Below are positions 10,915 through 22,089 of a stretch of 64,000 bases of DNA, piece by piece; positions within the stretch are counted from its first letter, which is position 1, and every line of letters starts with the position of its first letter. The notes below the pieces were generated by a model. It was given only the letters and a program-made list of their open reading frames with translations. It did not search any database and was not told the origin of the DNA. Source of the DNA: Leguminivora glycinivorella (lineage: Eukaryota; Arthropoda; Insecta; Lepidoptera; Tortricidae). The translations under genes and the position numbers were made by a program. The stretch lies in contig NC_062979.1 in assembly GCF_023078275.1 (NCBI RefSeq), positions 17,775,848-17,839,847 on the forward strand, in the 5' to 3' direction.

Positions 10915-11704
10915 AAAACCGGCCAAGTGCGAGTCGGACTCGCGCACTGAGGGTTCCGTACAAACCTGCAAGGTTTACAAAGTTCGTTCATTACGACAAT
11001 CGAGTCATAATATATATTTTGTAATGTAACTAAAAATTTAAGGTTTTCGGAATTTTTCCTTTATGTGTGCTATAAAACGTTGCTTCATGCCAAATTTCAA
11101 GATTCTAGGTCAACTGGAAGTACCCTTTAGGTTTTGATTCCCTTGCGAGTACTTGCGAGTTTCAAAATATGCAGCTTAAATTGCTGTTTCTTTTGATTGC
11201 GTTGACATAGAAGTTTGATTTTGTTACAGCTTAAAGGTATTATAGACCTGAGTATTTGGTATGAATTTCAATTTAATACCTCTACGCGTTTATGAGGAAA
11301 TGGGTAGTAAGGTTAAAATTATTAAAAAAATATATATTATGTGATGTAACTAAAAATTTATGGTTTTCGTAATTTTTCCTTTATCTATGCTATAAGACGT
11401 TGCTTCGTACCAAATTTCAAGATTCTGAGTTCACGGGAAGCACCCTGTAGGTTTTGATTCCCTTGCAAGTGTCGAAAATTTGCGGCATAAACGGCTCTAT
11501 CTTTTGATTGCGTTGGCTTAGAAGTTTGATTTTTTCACAGCTTCAAGGGACAGTAGACCTGAGTAATTGATATAAATTTCAGCTTCATACCTCCACGCGT
11601 TCCTGAGAAAAAGGGTCTTGACAGACGGACGGACGGACAGACGGACAACAAAGTGATCCTATAAGGGTTCCGTTTTTTCCTTTTGAGGTACGGAACCCTA
11701 AAAA
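10915..11704. mobile_element. ACCGGCCAAGTGCGAG repeat, copy 1
   Basis: It starts AAACCGGCCAAGTGCGAGTC and ends GGTACGGAACCCTAAAA. AGGGTTCCGT near the left end and ACGGAACCCT at the right end form a subterminal inverted repeat. A (GACG)n microsatellite lies near 11625-11648. The interior contains a tandem duplication of about 320 bp (units starting at 11021 and 11341). No ORF of note. Copies 2 and 3 are at 29535-30142 and 48007-48730. The type is very common in Lepidoptera; I do not assign a superfamily. Confidence 0.85.
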
Positions 11705-12015
11705 TAAGAAATCGGTTAACAGTATGAACAACATACAGGACTTAATCGATCGTCAGCGTTATCTATGAATTTTGTTTAGAATTTGTGAATGATAAGTTTA
11801 GTAATTTTTATTCTGTGGGGTAGTTTTTGCAAGGAGGTGCATCTAGCTGGTTGTGCGTCGTAATTTTTACTAAATCTGTTAAGAAACTGCTTTTGAAAAG
11901 TGGAAATAAAAACCAGGATTTTGAAGTTACTGGTAAAACATCATTATAAACTGTTAGATGATACATTAAACAATTGATTTAGTAAATTGAAAGTAGCTTA
12001 TTTTCCTTACTTTAG
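11705..12015. other. Unassigned stretch
   Basis: No gene or repeat recognised. Confidence 0.5.
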
Positions 12016-12308
12016 TATTTTAAAGACATGTTATTCACTGGAACAAATTTTTAGATTTTACTAGTGTATGACACCCGCGTCATTCATTGGCACAAAATGT
12101 AATTTCACAAGTTTTTATTTTGACAATAAATTAAGGAAGTATAACATACGTATAATATACCCTGTAAAAATAAATGTTCTATCTATCACGTGAGTAGTGT
12201 CTGACATGGGTGTCATACACTGTTTTACTATGGATATAGAGTGAATGACAGGTACACGTATTTACATGTCATTCATTAGGTCTAAAGTATAGTGTCATCA
12301 ACCATAGC

Positions 12309-12494
12309 CACAACACCAGGACGATATCTGCGGGCAAATATGTAGTACCCAGAGTGTCAAATTATTATGGCGACAGAACGCTTCAAAAACGAATACCTTA
12401 TCTCTTGAACTCTTTGCCCGGGGATATAGTACTGGAATCCAAAAAAAGTACTTTTAAAAGGCTCTTAAAAAAACATCTCTTGGATACTCTATAA
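12309..12494 (+). pseudogene. C-terminal tail of a non-LTR retrotransposon ORF
   Basis: A 61-codon frame ending in TAATAA. Its sequence (SNYYGDRTLQKRIPYLLNSL, then a basic FKRLLKKHLL) is like the extreme C-termini of Jockey/CR1-type reverse-transcriptase ORFs. A 3' UTR follows to about 12700, ending in an (AAATA)n/A-rich tail, so this is a 5'-truncated LINE insertion. Clade not decided. Confidence 0.65.
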
Positions 12495-12749
12495 TAAGCG
12501 ATCCTGCCTACTTCAAACTGAGTACATAACATGTTTAGAAGTTATATATATTAATTTGTATATTTAATTATATTTAATAAGAAAACTGTATAAAAGAGAC
12601 TGAAACGACTCCACAGTCAAACTAATTGTAGTTTTGTGGAGCATTGTATTTAAGTTATGTTTTGTAATTCTGAGTATAATAAATAAATAAAAAAAAAATA
12701 AAAAAAATAAAAATACACTGGTTACAGATATAGATAAATAAAAGTAAAA

Positions 12750-12865
12750 ATGCCTCCAAACTCTAAAAATATAATTTAGATGACGTATTAAAGGCATTAG
12801 ACGAAGTATCGAGAGGGATAGCTGTTTCTACAGCAGCTAATAATTACGGAATTACCGTATCACAC
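12750..12865 (+). pseudogene. psq-type helix-turn-helix remnant of pogo-like transposase
   Basis: ATG at 12750 opens a short frame (MPPNSK), then a frameshift near 12771. From 12773 the frame reads NLDDVLKALDEVSRGIAVST and then AANNYGI, matching the pattern of psq/CENP-B-type HTH domains: an acidic-leucine helix, VxxG.S...AA..YG. These bind transposon ends. The rest of the transposase is gone. Based on motif resemblance only. Confidence 0.55.
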
Positions 12866-13145
12866 TGTCATACATTAGGACAGCCAATTTTTTTTTCCAT
12901 AGTCATATATTGGGACATACGAGTTTTCGCGTGTTATCCATTGGTACAATTTCAGGTCTAAAGGGAAACTGAAATTATAAAGAAATGTTATTACTATTAT
13001 ACAATGTAATGTTTCACTGACATAAAGGAAGGATTGGTTCATAAATCTGCATACACCAGTAATCTGTATGGGTGACATAATAAGTAGTTTTCATAGAAAA
13101 TGTCTCAAATCCCTCCTAATAGTGTCATTCATTGGGACGTTTACC

Positions 13146-13439
13146 TTACCTAGGCAAAATTAAGCTTCTTCGAGTTACGAGTTTTAGAGAATTTAGTTTT
13201 GAATAAACATAACAGCGTGATGACCACATAATAATATTAGCATTCTAAACAAAAATACAAACTACCTTTGAAACAAACGAATTCCCTGTTGCTTATAAAT
13301 AAGCCCAGTCTCCAAGCAAGTTTTACGCTGTCTTAATTAACTTGACCTTCGTCTAGTCGTTTGTTTAAAGTCATTATTCATTGTTAGTTCGTCACGTTTA
13401 GGCTTATAGTTAAGTATTAGTCAGTTTCCTGGACAGAAG
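13146..13439. other. Unassigned stretch
   Basis: No gene recognised. Confidence 0.5.
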
Positions 13440-13590
13440 AATTTTTGAATAAGAATAATTGTATATGATTGTTATAAAATTGTTATACCTATAGCTACTA
13501 AGATGGATGTAATTGTAATTTTTGTAAATATGTATTGACATGTAACTTTCGTTATGAAGAAATAAATTGAAATTGAATTGAAATTGGAAA
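13440..13590 (+). mobile_element. LINE 3' UTR fragment with (AATTG)n tail
   Basis: TGTAAATATGTATTGACATG then GAAGAAATAAATTGAAATTG is typical of 3' ends of lepidopteran LINEs that finish in short A-rich microsatellites. No coding part visible upstream. Confidence 0.5.
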
Positions 13591-14364
13591 TTTTCCTAAA
13601 ATCTACAACCATTGATTGTGCTTAGTCTGCTTGTTACTAATAGGCTGCTAAGAACAATCCGACAAGCAATTTTATTGTAGTTATTACACCTATACCTAAT
13701 AGTGGCAACGTCGAACCATGTTCTTAACAAAATATTGGTTTGAGGGGCCGCCTCTACAGTGTTTTTTTTAATTTCTACAATAGATTTCAACCCGAACCAA
13801 AATTATTAATAATGTTACTAACCCGAACTCACGGTTTCGAACAACAGTTTGACGTTTTTACCTAGCTTCAAATATATGTACTTACATAAGATAATACGCA
13901 ACAGTATTTTGGTAATTAAAACGTTGCGAGTTAATTAACAGAACTAATCTAATAAACCCTTACAGAACGATTTTATTCCTCATACCGTAACAATAATAAA
14001 GATGCTTCGACGTCACATGCCTCAACATGTGACGTTTCAGTACATACATATGTAGGTATAAATTACATACGAATGTACGTAAGTACAAATGTAAGAACAT
14101 AATTATATAACATTAATATGTCAAGTAATCACCTAGCGTAACGCTCAGAACAAGATTACACTCCTCAGGGGATTTCACTGGCTTCTTTATTATTTTTAAC
14201 AACATAAGCTCGATTTGTCCATTACGGTAAGGAGCTTGTATTTTTAACGGTTTTACGAACGGAAAGTTATTCCAAAACTAACATTTTCAAAATGTGAGTG
14301 AGCTTCCATTTTGCTTATTCACGTTTGAAACAACTAACGAAACCTTATTCCACGACGACAGACC
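13591..14364. other. Unassigned stretch
   Basis: A minus-strand frame at 13596-13790 has no recognisable features. No repeat recognised. Confidence 0.45.
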
Positions 14365-14945
14365 TGGCATCTGGCCTAGTAACCCTGTCTGTAAAGTCGA
14401 TGGTCCTGGGTTTGAAGTACCTATTTAGGTATGTGATGAAAGCTTTGTTCCTGAGTTAGAACACGTTCAGATGACAAGCGCTCAGCGCGTATTAAACGCG
14501 TGTAAAATTTTTGTATAGTGTTTCCATAACACGCGCTTGCAGGGCGTTGAACGCGCGTTGCCGCGAACGCTATGGTTCAGTCAGTAAGCTTCTGTATTTA
14601 TTTCGGACGAGTTCTGGACGTCCCTCATACGTCTATCCACGTCTAAAACGCGCGCTTAACTGAACGGCAACACATCAGAAGACCAATAATTACAAAGCGC
14701 GCGTTGACGGGCGCTGAAACTGTCGGGCGTTAGCGCAGCGTTCAACGCCCGTTAGCATGTGTACGGCCTGAATATAAACTTATGTAGTTGTGACGCGCGT
14801 TGCGTTAGCAAAACGCGCGTTGAACGCTTGTCATCTGAACCTACCCTTAGGGATGTTTATACCATTGTCAGTACCCACGACATAGACAATACCTTCTTGA
14901 GCTTCTCCTGGAACTTGGTCAGTTTGAGGCAGGACGTCCCTTATG
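14365..14945 (+). mobile_element. Diverged tRNA-headed SINE split by a GC-rich MITE
   Basis: The left half (14365-14460: TGGCCTAGTAACCCTG, then CCTGGGTTTGAA, then TTGTTCCTGAG) and the right half (14845-14945: GGGATGTTTATACC, then TACCCACGAC, then TTCTTGAGCTT) follow the order of the SINE at 36494. Joining them across the insert restores the SINE order, so one element was interrupted. Confidence 0.65.
14463..14845. mobile_element. GC-rich MITE of GCGTTGAACGCGCG words
   Basis: Inverted termini GTTCAGATGACAAGCG (14467-14482) and its complement (14826-14841). The interior is saturated with GCGTTGAACGC/GCGCGTTGA-type words in both orientations and is far richer in CpG than its surroundings. TTAG flanks both sides and may be the target duplication. 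No ORF of note. Confidence 0.75.
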
Positions 14946-15090
14946 CCAATGAAATGAAAATAAAATGAAAAAAGTTTATTGCAGGCGTAAATAATCCCAT
15001 AGACTTGTTAGTAAACATAAAAAACTATCCCTACTCTATATTAGTCACAATAATAACAAAAATAAATTAAATTAAAATCTACACATCGGC
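14946..15090 (-). mobile_element. Reversed LINE 3' tail
   Basis: ATGAAATGAAAATAAAATGA then AAAAAGTTTATTGC reads on the minus strand as a polyadenylation-like AATAAACTTTTTTC followed by a short-period tail. Similar reversed tails occur at 42355-42400 and 62800-62850. Confidence 0.4.
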
Positions 15091-15420
15091 GCCAACCGAA
15101 GTTCTCCATTCTGCATGGTTTCCACCTTCTTAACAAAAATCCTTACTAAGTTATTACAATACAGGTGACATTATAAATGAGAAAGTCTCTCCGTCTATTT
15201 GTCTGTCTGGAGATAGTTTGTGTCTGGACTGGAGACAGAACATGGAAAAGTCTTCATCCGGGAAATCTATCCTTATTGAGGGTAAAAAGGAGGTGGCATG
15301 TAGGTATTCTGAAATGGAATGAATAAGTGGTTTTACGTGGACAAATGCGTACAAAAGCTAGTAAGGTATACCTAAATTATTACAATATGCATAAAGTCAG
15401 TGTGGAGAAGACCGTCTACC
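15091..15420. other. Unassigned stretch
   Basis: Short open frames only. Confidence 0.45.
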
Positions 15421-16132
15421 CGGAAAGACCGTCTACTGACTATAACTTTTGTGTTTATATATCTACGCCTCTCACACCTCCGAAGGTATACCAGTTTTTC
15501 ATCCTTAATCCATTGGTCTTCAACACATATCCCTAGGACGGACACTAGTTAACAATAAACTTCATTTTTGTTTTGAACTCGAACATCGAGTTCAACATGG
15601 TTACGCAAAAAATTAAAATACAATAGAAGCAGTCGAAATATTTGTGCATTATGTATGTAACGTAGTAACTTAATAATCATTCTTCCTGTCTAGCACTGTT
15701 ATTGCTCTTAATACGCGTTCAATTTATTGTTTTACGTTTTGAAATATGTTACTTCGAAATTGTGCCAAGTCGGAAAGACATATAAGGCACCTTTTTTAGG
15801 CTTTTTGGGAAATAAGTCGACTGTAAACTGGTGTTGTTGGTTAATTTTAATTGTAAGTTCCAGCTTTGATTTTGTCTGGACCTGAAAAATGAAGGTTATG
15901 AACCTCATCTTAGGTACATATGTACCTTAGATGAGGTACATAGGTATGTACCTTAGATCCGGCCGGTCTTGCCTTAAAAATAGAAAAATGCTGATATGTT
16001 GAAAATTTCAACGTTATATGTTTTAATATCTATCACATTATTCACTGTAATTACAGAATATAACAATAAGCATGAGTTTGATAATTATTCTAATATGAAA
16101 TTACACGACGAGTACTAGACGGTCTTTCCGTA
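15421..16132. other. Possible element bounded by GGAAAGACCGTCTA inverted repeats
   Basis: GGAAAGACCGTCTA at 15422-15435 has its complement near 16116-16130. Inside, 15902-15937 is an imperfect palindrome (ACCTCATCTTAGGTACATAT and complement) followed by a third partial copy. No ORF and no confirmed target duplication. Confidence 0.35.
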
Positions 16133-16399
16133 CTCAGCGCGAGGGGACGGTCAACCCGCCGAGCCTTAAGAAAAGTGATTTTTATCACATAAGTTTACCG
16201 TAATTCATCAAAGTATTATGACAGCTTTGTAAAATATAATATTTGTTACCCCATAGGACCATGCGGCTTACTTCAGACTACTTTAATTGTCGAGTTTTAA
16301 GGAATTTGTTAAATATCAGACATGCTTGTGTGTTAGTTACCTCCTCCTCCTAAACGGCTGAACCGATGGGAATGAAATTTTGTGTGCTTATTATAGTTC
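16133..16399. other. Unassigned stretch
   Basis: Contains AACGGCTGAACCGATGGGAA near 16355, a phrase common in lepidopteran dispersed repeats; nothing else recognised. Confidence 0.4.
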
Positions 16400-16720
16400 C
16401 TCTCAAGTAACAATTTCTGGTCCTATAGTGGTCGAGGACACCAAATTAAATCACACTAAATGGTCCTATAAATAGTCTATATTGGTACTGTAGAGCCGAT
16501 TTGGCGCAATTATGCAGCCATTTAGTGATATAATAGGCCTATAGCAGTATCATCCGTGACGTTTAAGGTCTATAATGGTGATGTAATGATGACTTGTGCT
16601 AATTTGTTGACATAGAGGACACAGTAACGCTATTATAGTATCAATTTATGCTATAGTAGCATTTGAGATTCCGTTATACAGGTTATTTTGTTCTATAATA
16701 GCAGTTGCCGTCCCTTTTAA
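16400..16720. repeat. Degenerate CTATAATAGTG-word repeat block
   Basis: Words of the form CCTATAGTGGT, CTATAATAGCAG and CTATTATAGTATC occur at least ten times on both strands in 320 bp. This is the texture of the other motif-saturated units here. Boundaries are unclear and no coding sequence is seen. Confidence 0.5.
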
Positions 16721-17210
16721 TGCGAAATTTCTAAAATAATTTAATGTGTGTAATATTTAACAAAAACTGTTCTAAACGAGGAACTTAACGAAAAGTGGCG
16801 TGTGAACTTGTGAAGTTTAGTCTCAATTAACATAATTTGGATTTCGTATACTTCTATCATTAGAATCATCATCATCATCATTACTGCAAAAAGGTATGCG
16901 ATGGAAATTTTACCGTATCCACTCAAACTTTATTTCAAATAAAGTATGCCGGTCTTGCCCACACTGACCTTACATAATTATACTTACTTCGAGTCCACTT
17001 CATTAGATACGTAACTAGTTTACAAATATCATGCCTAGTTACATAAATTTCTTTGTATTGAACATGCAATGAAGTCTAGTAGGAGGATCGAGTCCAGCCG
17101 ATGTGTTTTTTTTTTTTTTATTTAATTTAAAAATATTCAATTTAGATGATTGGTCGATTGTGATAAATGTTCCTCAAGGAGGTGCAAAGACCGAATGTGT
17201 GGGACCGTTT
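16721..17210. other. Unassigned stretch
   Basis: A short (ATC)n run at 16864-16880 and a T-run at 17106-17119; no gene recognised. Confidence 0.45.
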
Positions 17211-17556
17211 CTGTACAGCGTGCGTAGCCGAATGGCATTTCTCCGACGCCAAACGAAAACGAAACGCCGCGCCAGTTAGTCCGGCTCTGTCACGCCAATA
17301 CGCTCGAGCGATAGAGATAGATATCTACTAGCGTTTCGTTTCGTGAGCGTTTCGTGAGCGTTAGTGCCATTCGGCTACGCACCCAGCCCCGTAGCCGAAT
17401 GGCATTTCTACGACGCGAAACGAAAACGAAACGCCGCGAAAGGTAGTCTGGCTCTGTCGCGCCAATACGCAAGAGCGATAGAGATAGATATCTACGAGCG
17501 TTTCGTTTCGTGAGCGTTTCGTGAGCGTTTGCTTATTCGGCTACGCACGCTGTACT
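17211..17556. mobile_element. Dimer of CGTAGCCGAATGG fold-back MITEs
   Basis: Two adjacent units, 17223-17379 and 17390-17545, each run from CGTAGCCGAAT to its complement ATTCGGCTACG and share CGATAGAGATAGATATCTAC. The outer flanks TGTACAGCGTG and CACGCTGTAC are also inverted copies, so the dimer as a whole is symmetrical. Related copies: 62513-62657, and diverged ones at 32782-32911 and 51800-51965. Confidence 0.85.
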
Positions 17557-18227
17557 GTAAGTGTGCGTAATGGCATGAAAAACCCCTCTCCGTCAAAAAC
17601 AAGGCTTGTAAACGGAAATGAAATCTTTCTCTAGAAACTTGCACCTAAATTCAAAAGATGAGAAGCGTTCATAATACCATAACGCCCAATGTTGACATTG
17701 CTCACCTGTTGCTTAGGTACACTAAGGCAGTGTTAATATTTGAACCCGGCACAGATGCGTGTATAATTCAGCACACCACGGTTGACGCCCATGCGCCCTT
17801 CAACGCTGATCTAATTTCTAACCTCCCACGGCCATGACTTAATGAAAGTTTCATGAGAAAATTCTGCTTAAATTATTAAATTATAGTATTTAATTTCGAT
17901 GACGCAATCTAAATAATCAACAGTCAACAAAGCTGCTTTTATTTATCTACTCGTACGTCGCCTATCTTTACTGTACCGCTTTCAATTTAATGTGTCGCTC
18001 AGATCAAATTGGAATGTTTATTGTTTATTCAAGCGTCACTTTTACGTACGTATAGCCTAGCGTTTATATTTATACACAATAAAACGCCTTAATAATTAAA
18101 AAGCAGCCTTTAGTAGATGATGAAGTTCTTTTGTGAACCATATACTATATATATATGTGCTTTTATATTTGGCTGTCCGAGATTAATAAATGTGTCTACA
18201 AAGTCTCGTTATTTCTGAAGGATTTGG
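17557..18227. other. Unassigned stretch
   Basis: AT-rich; no gene or repeat terminus recognised. Confidence 0.45.
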
Positions 18228-18885
18228 CGATAAGGTAAAATTCACCAGTTTATTGAAAAAAATATCAAGACGAATTCTTACTCGTAGCAATGCTGCTAAG
18301 AGAGTTGAGTTCATATATAAAATAATAAAAAAATAATACTCGGTGTAAACTTGACTGAATTTTACTTACTGCATTAAGCATGAGATAAGGTATAAAACAT
18401 ACTAGTTTGTTGCTCCAAAGATATAAAGAAATAGCGTTATTTTGCGAATGTCCATTACTGGAGCCGGAAAACTGCGTACCTCCTATTATGGACAAGGAAC
18501 AATTTACAAAACCAAAATTTACAAGAAACAATCTTATGTTAAAATAACCCAAACTAATTTTATTTATGGTATATAACATTGACTCATTGAGTATCAGTTG
18601 GCTTTAAACGTAAAATTTTAAACATATTTCACTGTCCATAATGGGGGATCCATTACTGGAGAACTGCCGTCTATGATTGGAGAAAAAACACCTCGTTTTA
18701 ATTTGTTAACTATGAAGAAACCAATAGGAGTATCTATTCTGCAATACGGTTGAAATGTAAAATAAGGATAGGGCATTCAAGATTTAACACGCTTAGCGGT
18801 AGAATTTTTACATTTATCAGTGAAATATCAAAAACAGGCGAATTATTTTCTTAAACTGTCCATGATTGGGTCCGTTACCTTATCG
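18228..18885. mobile_element. Motif-saturated element of GTCCATNATTGG words
   Basis: Bounded by CGATAAGGTAA (18228-18238) and its complement (18875-18885). Inside are TCCATTACTGGAG (twice), CCTATTATGGAC, GTCCATAATGGGGGATCC, TCTATGATTGGAG and GTCCATGATTGGGTCC. No transposase. An internal minus-strand frame (18265-18579) has no recognisable domain. Confidence 0.6.
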
Positions 18886-19091
18886 TAATTGGTAAGTTTT
18901 ATTTAAAAAAAATAACTTCTATTAAAAAGGTACACTATTTGTGAAACCTTTATGATAAAATGTTTAAACATAAATACTAATTACTAACTCCGAAAAAATC
19001 ACCCTAAAACACATACTAAAAATCGCCATCGTGCTGTTTTTCACACTTTTCCGCCATTTCATCTTAATCCTTAAATAATAAATAGTAAATC

Positions 19092-19155
19092 ATTATATTA
19101 TTATTTAATTAATTATATTATTATTTAATTAATTATATTATTATTTAATTAATTG
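19092..19155. repeat. AT tandem repeat, ~21-bp unit x3
   Basis: ATTATATTATTATTTAATTA repeats three times almost without change. Confidence 0.9.
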
Positions 19156-19559
19156 AAGTTCAACCAAATTTGGCTGACTCATCTGGCTGTTCAATTATTT
19201 TTACTTTTCTGGGGCACGAGTAGTCGGAAGGACACAATGACCAAAAATAGGAATAAACTATAAGTAGGTATTGTAATTGGTTAAATATTATTGGTGTGTT
19301 TATTGATGGCCTATGACCTTCAGACTAAACCACGCAGGTTTATTACATGCGCTCAAAGGACGATAACCTTTCGACCTTTTCAGATACCGACCTAGGAGCT
19401 GTAATCAACTGGGCTAACCTATTGAAAGATACGAGTACATATTTCAATCCGAATAATTTTCATAGTATCGGTCTGGTTTTCTGTCTTTTCATCTATCCCA
19501 GTTAACTTGTTTTTTTGCTTAGACGCCAGAAGAACTGAGTTGCGAAGACTTGGTGTTTT
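19156..19559. other. Unassigned stretch
   Basis: No gene or known repeat recognised. Confidence 0.45.
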
Positions 19560-20123
19560 TAACCGACTTCAAAAAAGGAGGAGGTTCTCAATTCGACTGA
19601 ATGTTTTTTTTTTTTATTTTTTTTTTTGTATGTATGTTACTCGATATCTCCGAGAATCGTGGACCGATTTTCAAAATTTTTTTTTTGATAGAACCGGTAT
19701 AACCCCGAGATGGTCCCATTGGCACCAAGTCAGGGTCTGATGATGGGATCCTGGAGAAATCGAGGGAACTCTTCAAATGTTATAGGCACATGTAATGTTT
19801 TTAGTCTATTTTTCAAAGGTACACCAGTATTTACGTCTGATGGTAATAATTTTATGTGGCTGAGCTGATGATGGAAGGTCAACTCCTCAATGGTTAGGAG
19901 TTTAAGGATAATTTTTTCACTACTGTACATGTATTCGGACTGATACATATAATATCACTAGGAACCACTAAAAATCAACTGAGCTGATGATGGAAGGTCA
20001 ACTCCTCAATGGTTAGGAGTTAAAGGATAATTCTTTCACTACTGTACATGTATTCGGACTGATACATATAATATCACTAGGAACCACTAAAAATCAACAA
20101 ATAAATAAACTTTTTAACAAAAA
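19560..20123. mobile_element. ACCGACTTCAAAAAAGGAGG repeat with internal tandem units
   Basis: The left end AACCGACTTCAAAAAAGGAG is the hallmark of a very common lepidopteran element; a reversed end fragment sits at 48893-48938. At 19736 is GTCTGATGATGGGATCC, and two tandem 119-bp units (19861-19979, 19980-20098) each begin TGAGCTGATGATGGAAGG. Unit length and the CTGATGATGG core recall the 120-bp satellite elsewhere in the window. No ORF of note. Confidence 0.75.
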
Positions 20124-20480
20124 ATAAAACCGCCTTCAAAAATAAGCGCGTTACAAAACACGGAGAAACTAAAAGCCAAAAATAATAAACCTTTCCATTC
20201 AGATTTCTTATCGTATTGCAATAAGCTAAACATCCAAATTATAAACAAATCAATTATTTTTGGAGTCGGTACCAGCCTGTGTATGGTTGGGTGGGGCAAA
20301 CAGGCAATAGCAAGGCGACGAACAGGTCTGGTACCGACTACAAAAATAATTGATTTGTTTATAATTTGGATGTTTAGCTTATTGCAATACGATAAGAAAT
20401 CTGAATGGAAAGGTTTATTATTTTTGGCTTTTTAGTTTCTCCGTGTTTTGTAACGCGCTTATTTTTGAAGGCGGTTTTAT
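20124..20480. mobile_element. 357-bp near-perfect palindrome (fold-back element)
   Basis: Arms 20124-20275 and 20328-20480 (about 152 bp) are inverted copies with very few differences, from AAAACCGCCTTCAAAAATAA to GTCGGTACCAG. The loop is 52 bp. The outer end resembles the ACCGACTTCAAAA terminus, so the palindrome may be part of that element. A second copy enters at 63818 with its loop in the opposite orientation. Confidence 0.92.
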
Positions 20481-21604
20481 TACAAGTTTTGTTTTTGATG
20501 GGATCTCATTTCTTTTTGTAGACTCTCTGTAGATAGTCCAACTTTTTTCCTTCTTTCCTATTTATAAGCATAATATACATTGTACATTTGAACCTCCTCA
20601 TACACGCCCTAATAGGTATATGGCTCTGGGGCTGATAGGGGATATCGTGTTCATGTACCTACGACATAACAGAGTCAGAAACCCGACTTTAAATAAGAAC
20701 GTGAGCGTAGCAAACGCGAAATTTTGACTAAGTATGTGAGTAAAAAATGCATTCTGTTCACCATTTGCACTTATTTCTTTATGTCTAACAAATAAAAGAC
20801 ATTTGGCGGAACCAGTAAACGCGAGCGAAGCGAGCGCGAATTGTTTTCCTATTATTGACTCAATTTATCAAGACTCAACCCGCTAGTGGAGAGGAAGGGG
20901 GAGATTATATAAAAGCCCTTGTCTTTCATAGGCCAAATATACTTATAGGTCCAGTAACTCTGTCAGCATGCCCATTTCGGTGTTTTTTTCGGTAGGTCCC
21001 TTCGGTTCCCTAGTGTGCTCATCATCACGCTTACGCTCCTTTGACTCTCTGAGACGTTTTGCGCCTTTGGCGGTTTTAGCTTTATGGAGAACTCCACTTC
21101 GGACTGTATTTGGATAACGACGTAACTTTGTAACTACGTAACTTTATTTGATGTAAGGCAACACCACATAATTGATACAATTTCAATAGAATAGGTATTG
21201 TCTTTCAAAGGTTTGTCAATGACTAAAATCCTCCTTTCATGGCACCTTAGCAGCAGCAAGCGCCTTATGAATGTTGTACACTGCGACATTTTGTTACATC
21301 GTTCCACAATCACTTCAATATCTGAATTAATTCCTGACACCTCTCGCTATTTTGGAATTTGTGCACGCCCACGCAATCTAAGTAATACTTTTTATTTGAT
21401 TTTTTTTTTCACATGTAGCTGTACGATTTTGGCGGCCCCCTTACCATTTGGCGCCTAGAGCGGTCGCTCTACTTGTTCTAACGCTTAATCAGCTACACAT
21501 TCTTTCACCTTAACCCATTGCAAATTTGTTGAAAAAATGTACACATATTTATGATCTCGACTACTATTAACGACTTAACGAAACATACAAGTTTTTTTCA
21601 CATT
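20481..21604. other. Unassigned stretch
   Basis: Includes GCGAGCGAAGCGAGCGCG near 20823 and short open frames at 21134-21458 without recognisable domains. Confidence 0.45.
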
Positions 21605-21760
21605 TGAACATAATAATTATTTAGGTAAGATCCCCGTTCTGAGTCATGGCTTGTCCAACACTCCAACAGGTCTCCATCGCCATACAGCGGGGTAACGCTG
21701 CTAGCGTGATGGGGACCTTTGGACCCGGCATGGCCCAGAACGGGTTCCTTTAGGTATCCT
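21605..21760 (+). pseudogene. Possible C-terminal scrap of a non-LTR retrotransposon
   Basis: From 21648 a short frame reads MACPTLQQVSIAIQRGNAAS then VMGTFGPGMAQNGFL and a stop, followed by a T-rich 3' region. The IQRGNAASVMGT pattern recalls C-terminal ends of insect LINE ORFs, but this is recollection of a motif rather than a demonstrated homology. Confidence 0.35.
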
Positions 21761-22085
21761 TCCTACCTTTTTTTTTATATATATGTAGTAATAATTGTTT
21801 TTTATTTTGATCTTAACGAAAAGTCTGTTCCAATTTTTTTGCTGATATAATTTTTGCCGTGAATGTTATTCCATTTGTATTTAGTGTAATTAGTTTATAC
21901 TTATTATATTATGCTAAGTCTATAATAATGAGGTACGTATTATTTAATTGTACCTCTATTTTACAACACACTGATTTATTCACTGTAATTACTGCACATG
22001 TAACCTTGCAATCCTATATATTGATATGGGATTACAAAGTTAGTTATGCGGTTGGTGATGTAGGAAAACTGATAGTTTGAAAATT
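21761..22085. other. Unassigned stretch
   Basis: TTGATATGGGATTACAAAGT (22020-22039) recurs at 33977-33996 and, reversed, near 22352-22385, so this borders a repeat. Confidence 0.45.
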
Positions 22086-22089
22086 TCGT

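Larger units (their letters stand above)
12016..13145 (+). mobile_element. Deleted pogo-like transposon with TCATTCATTGGGAC motif repeats
   Basis: Degenerate copies of TGTCATTCATTGGGACA, on both strands, lie near 12030, 12083, 12205, 12242, 12275, 12866, 12900, 12940, 13070 and 13121. Between them is a broken reading frame (12750-12865) that resembles a pogo-type psq helix-turn-helix. A LINE 3' end (12309-12700) is inserted just upstream of it. The termini could not be matched, so boundaries are approximate. Confidence 0.55.
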
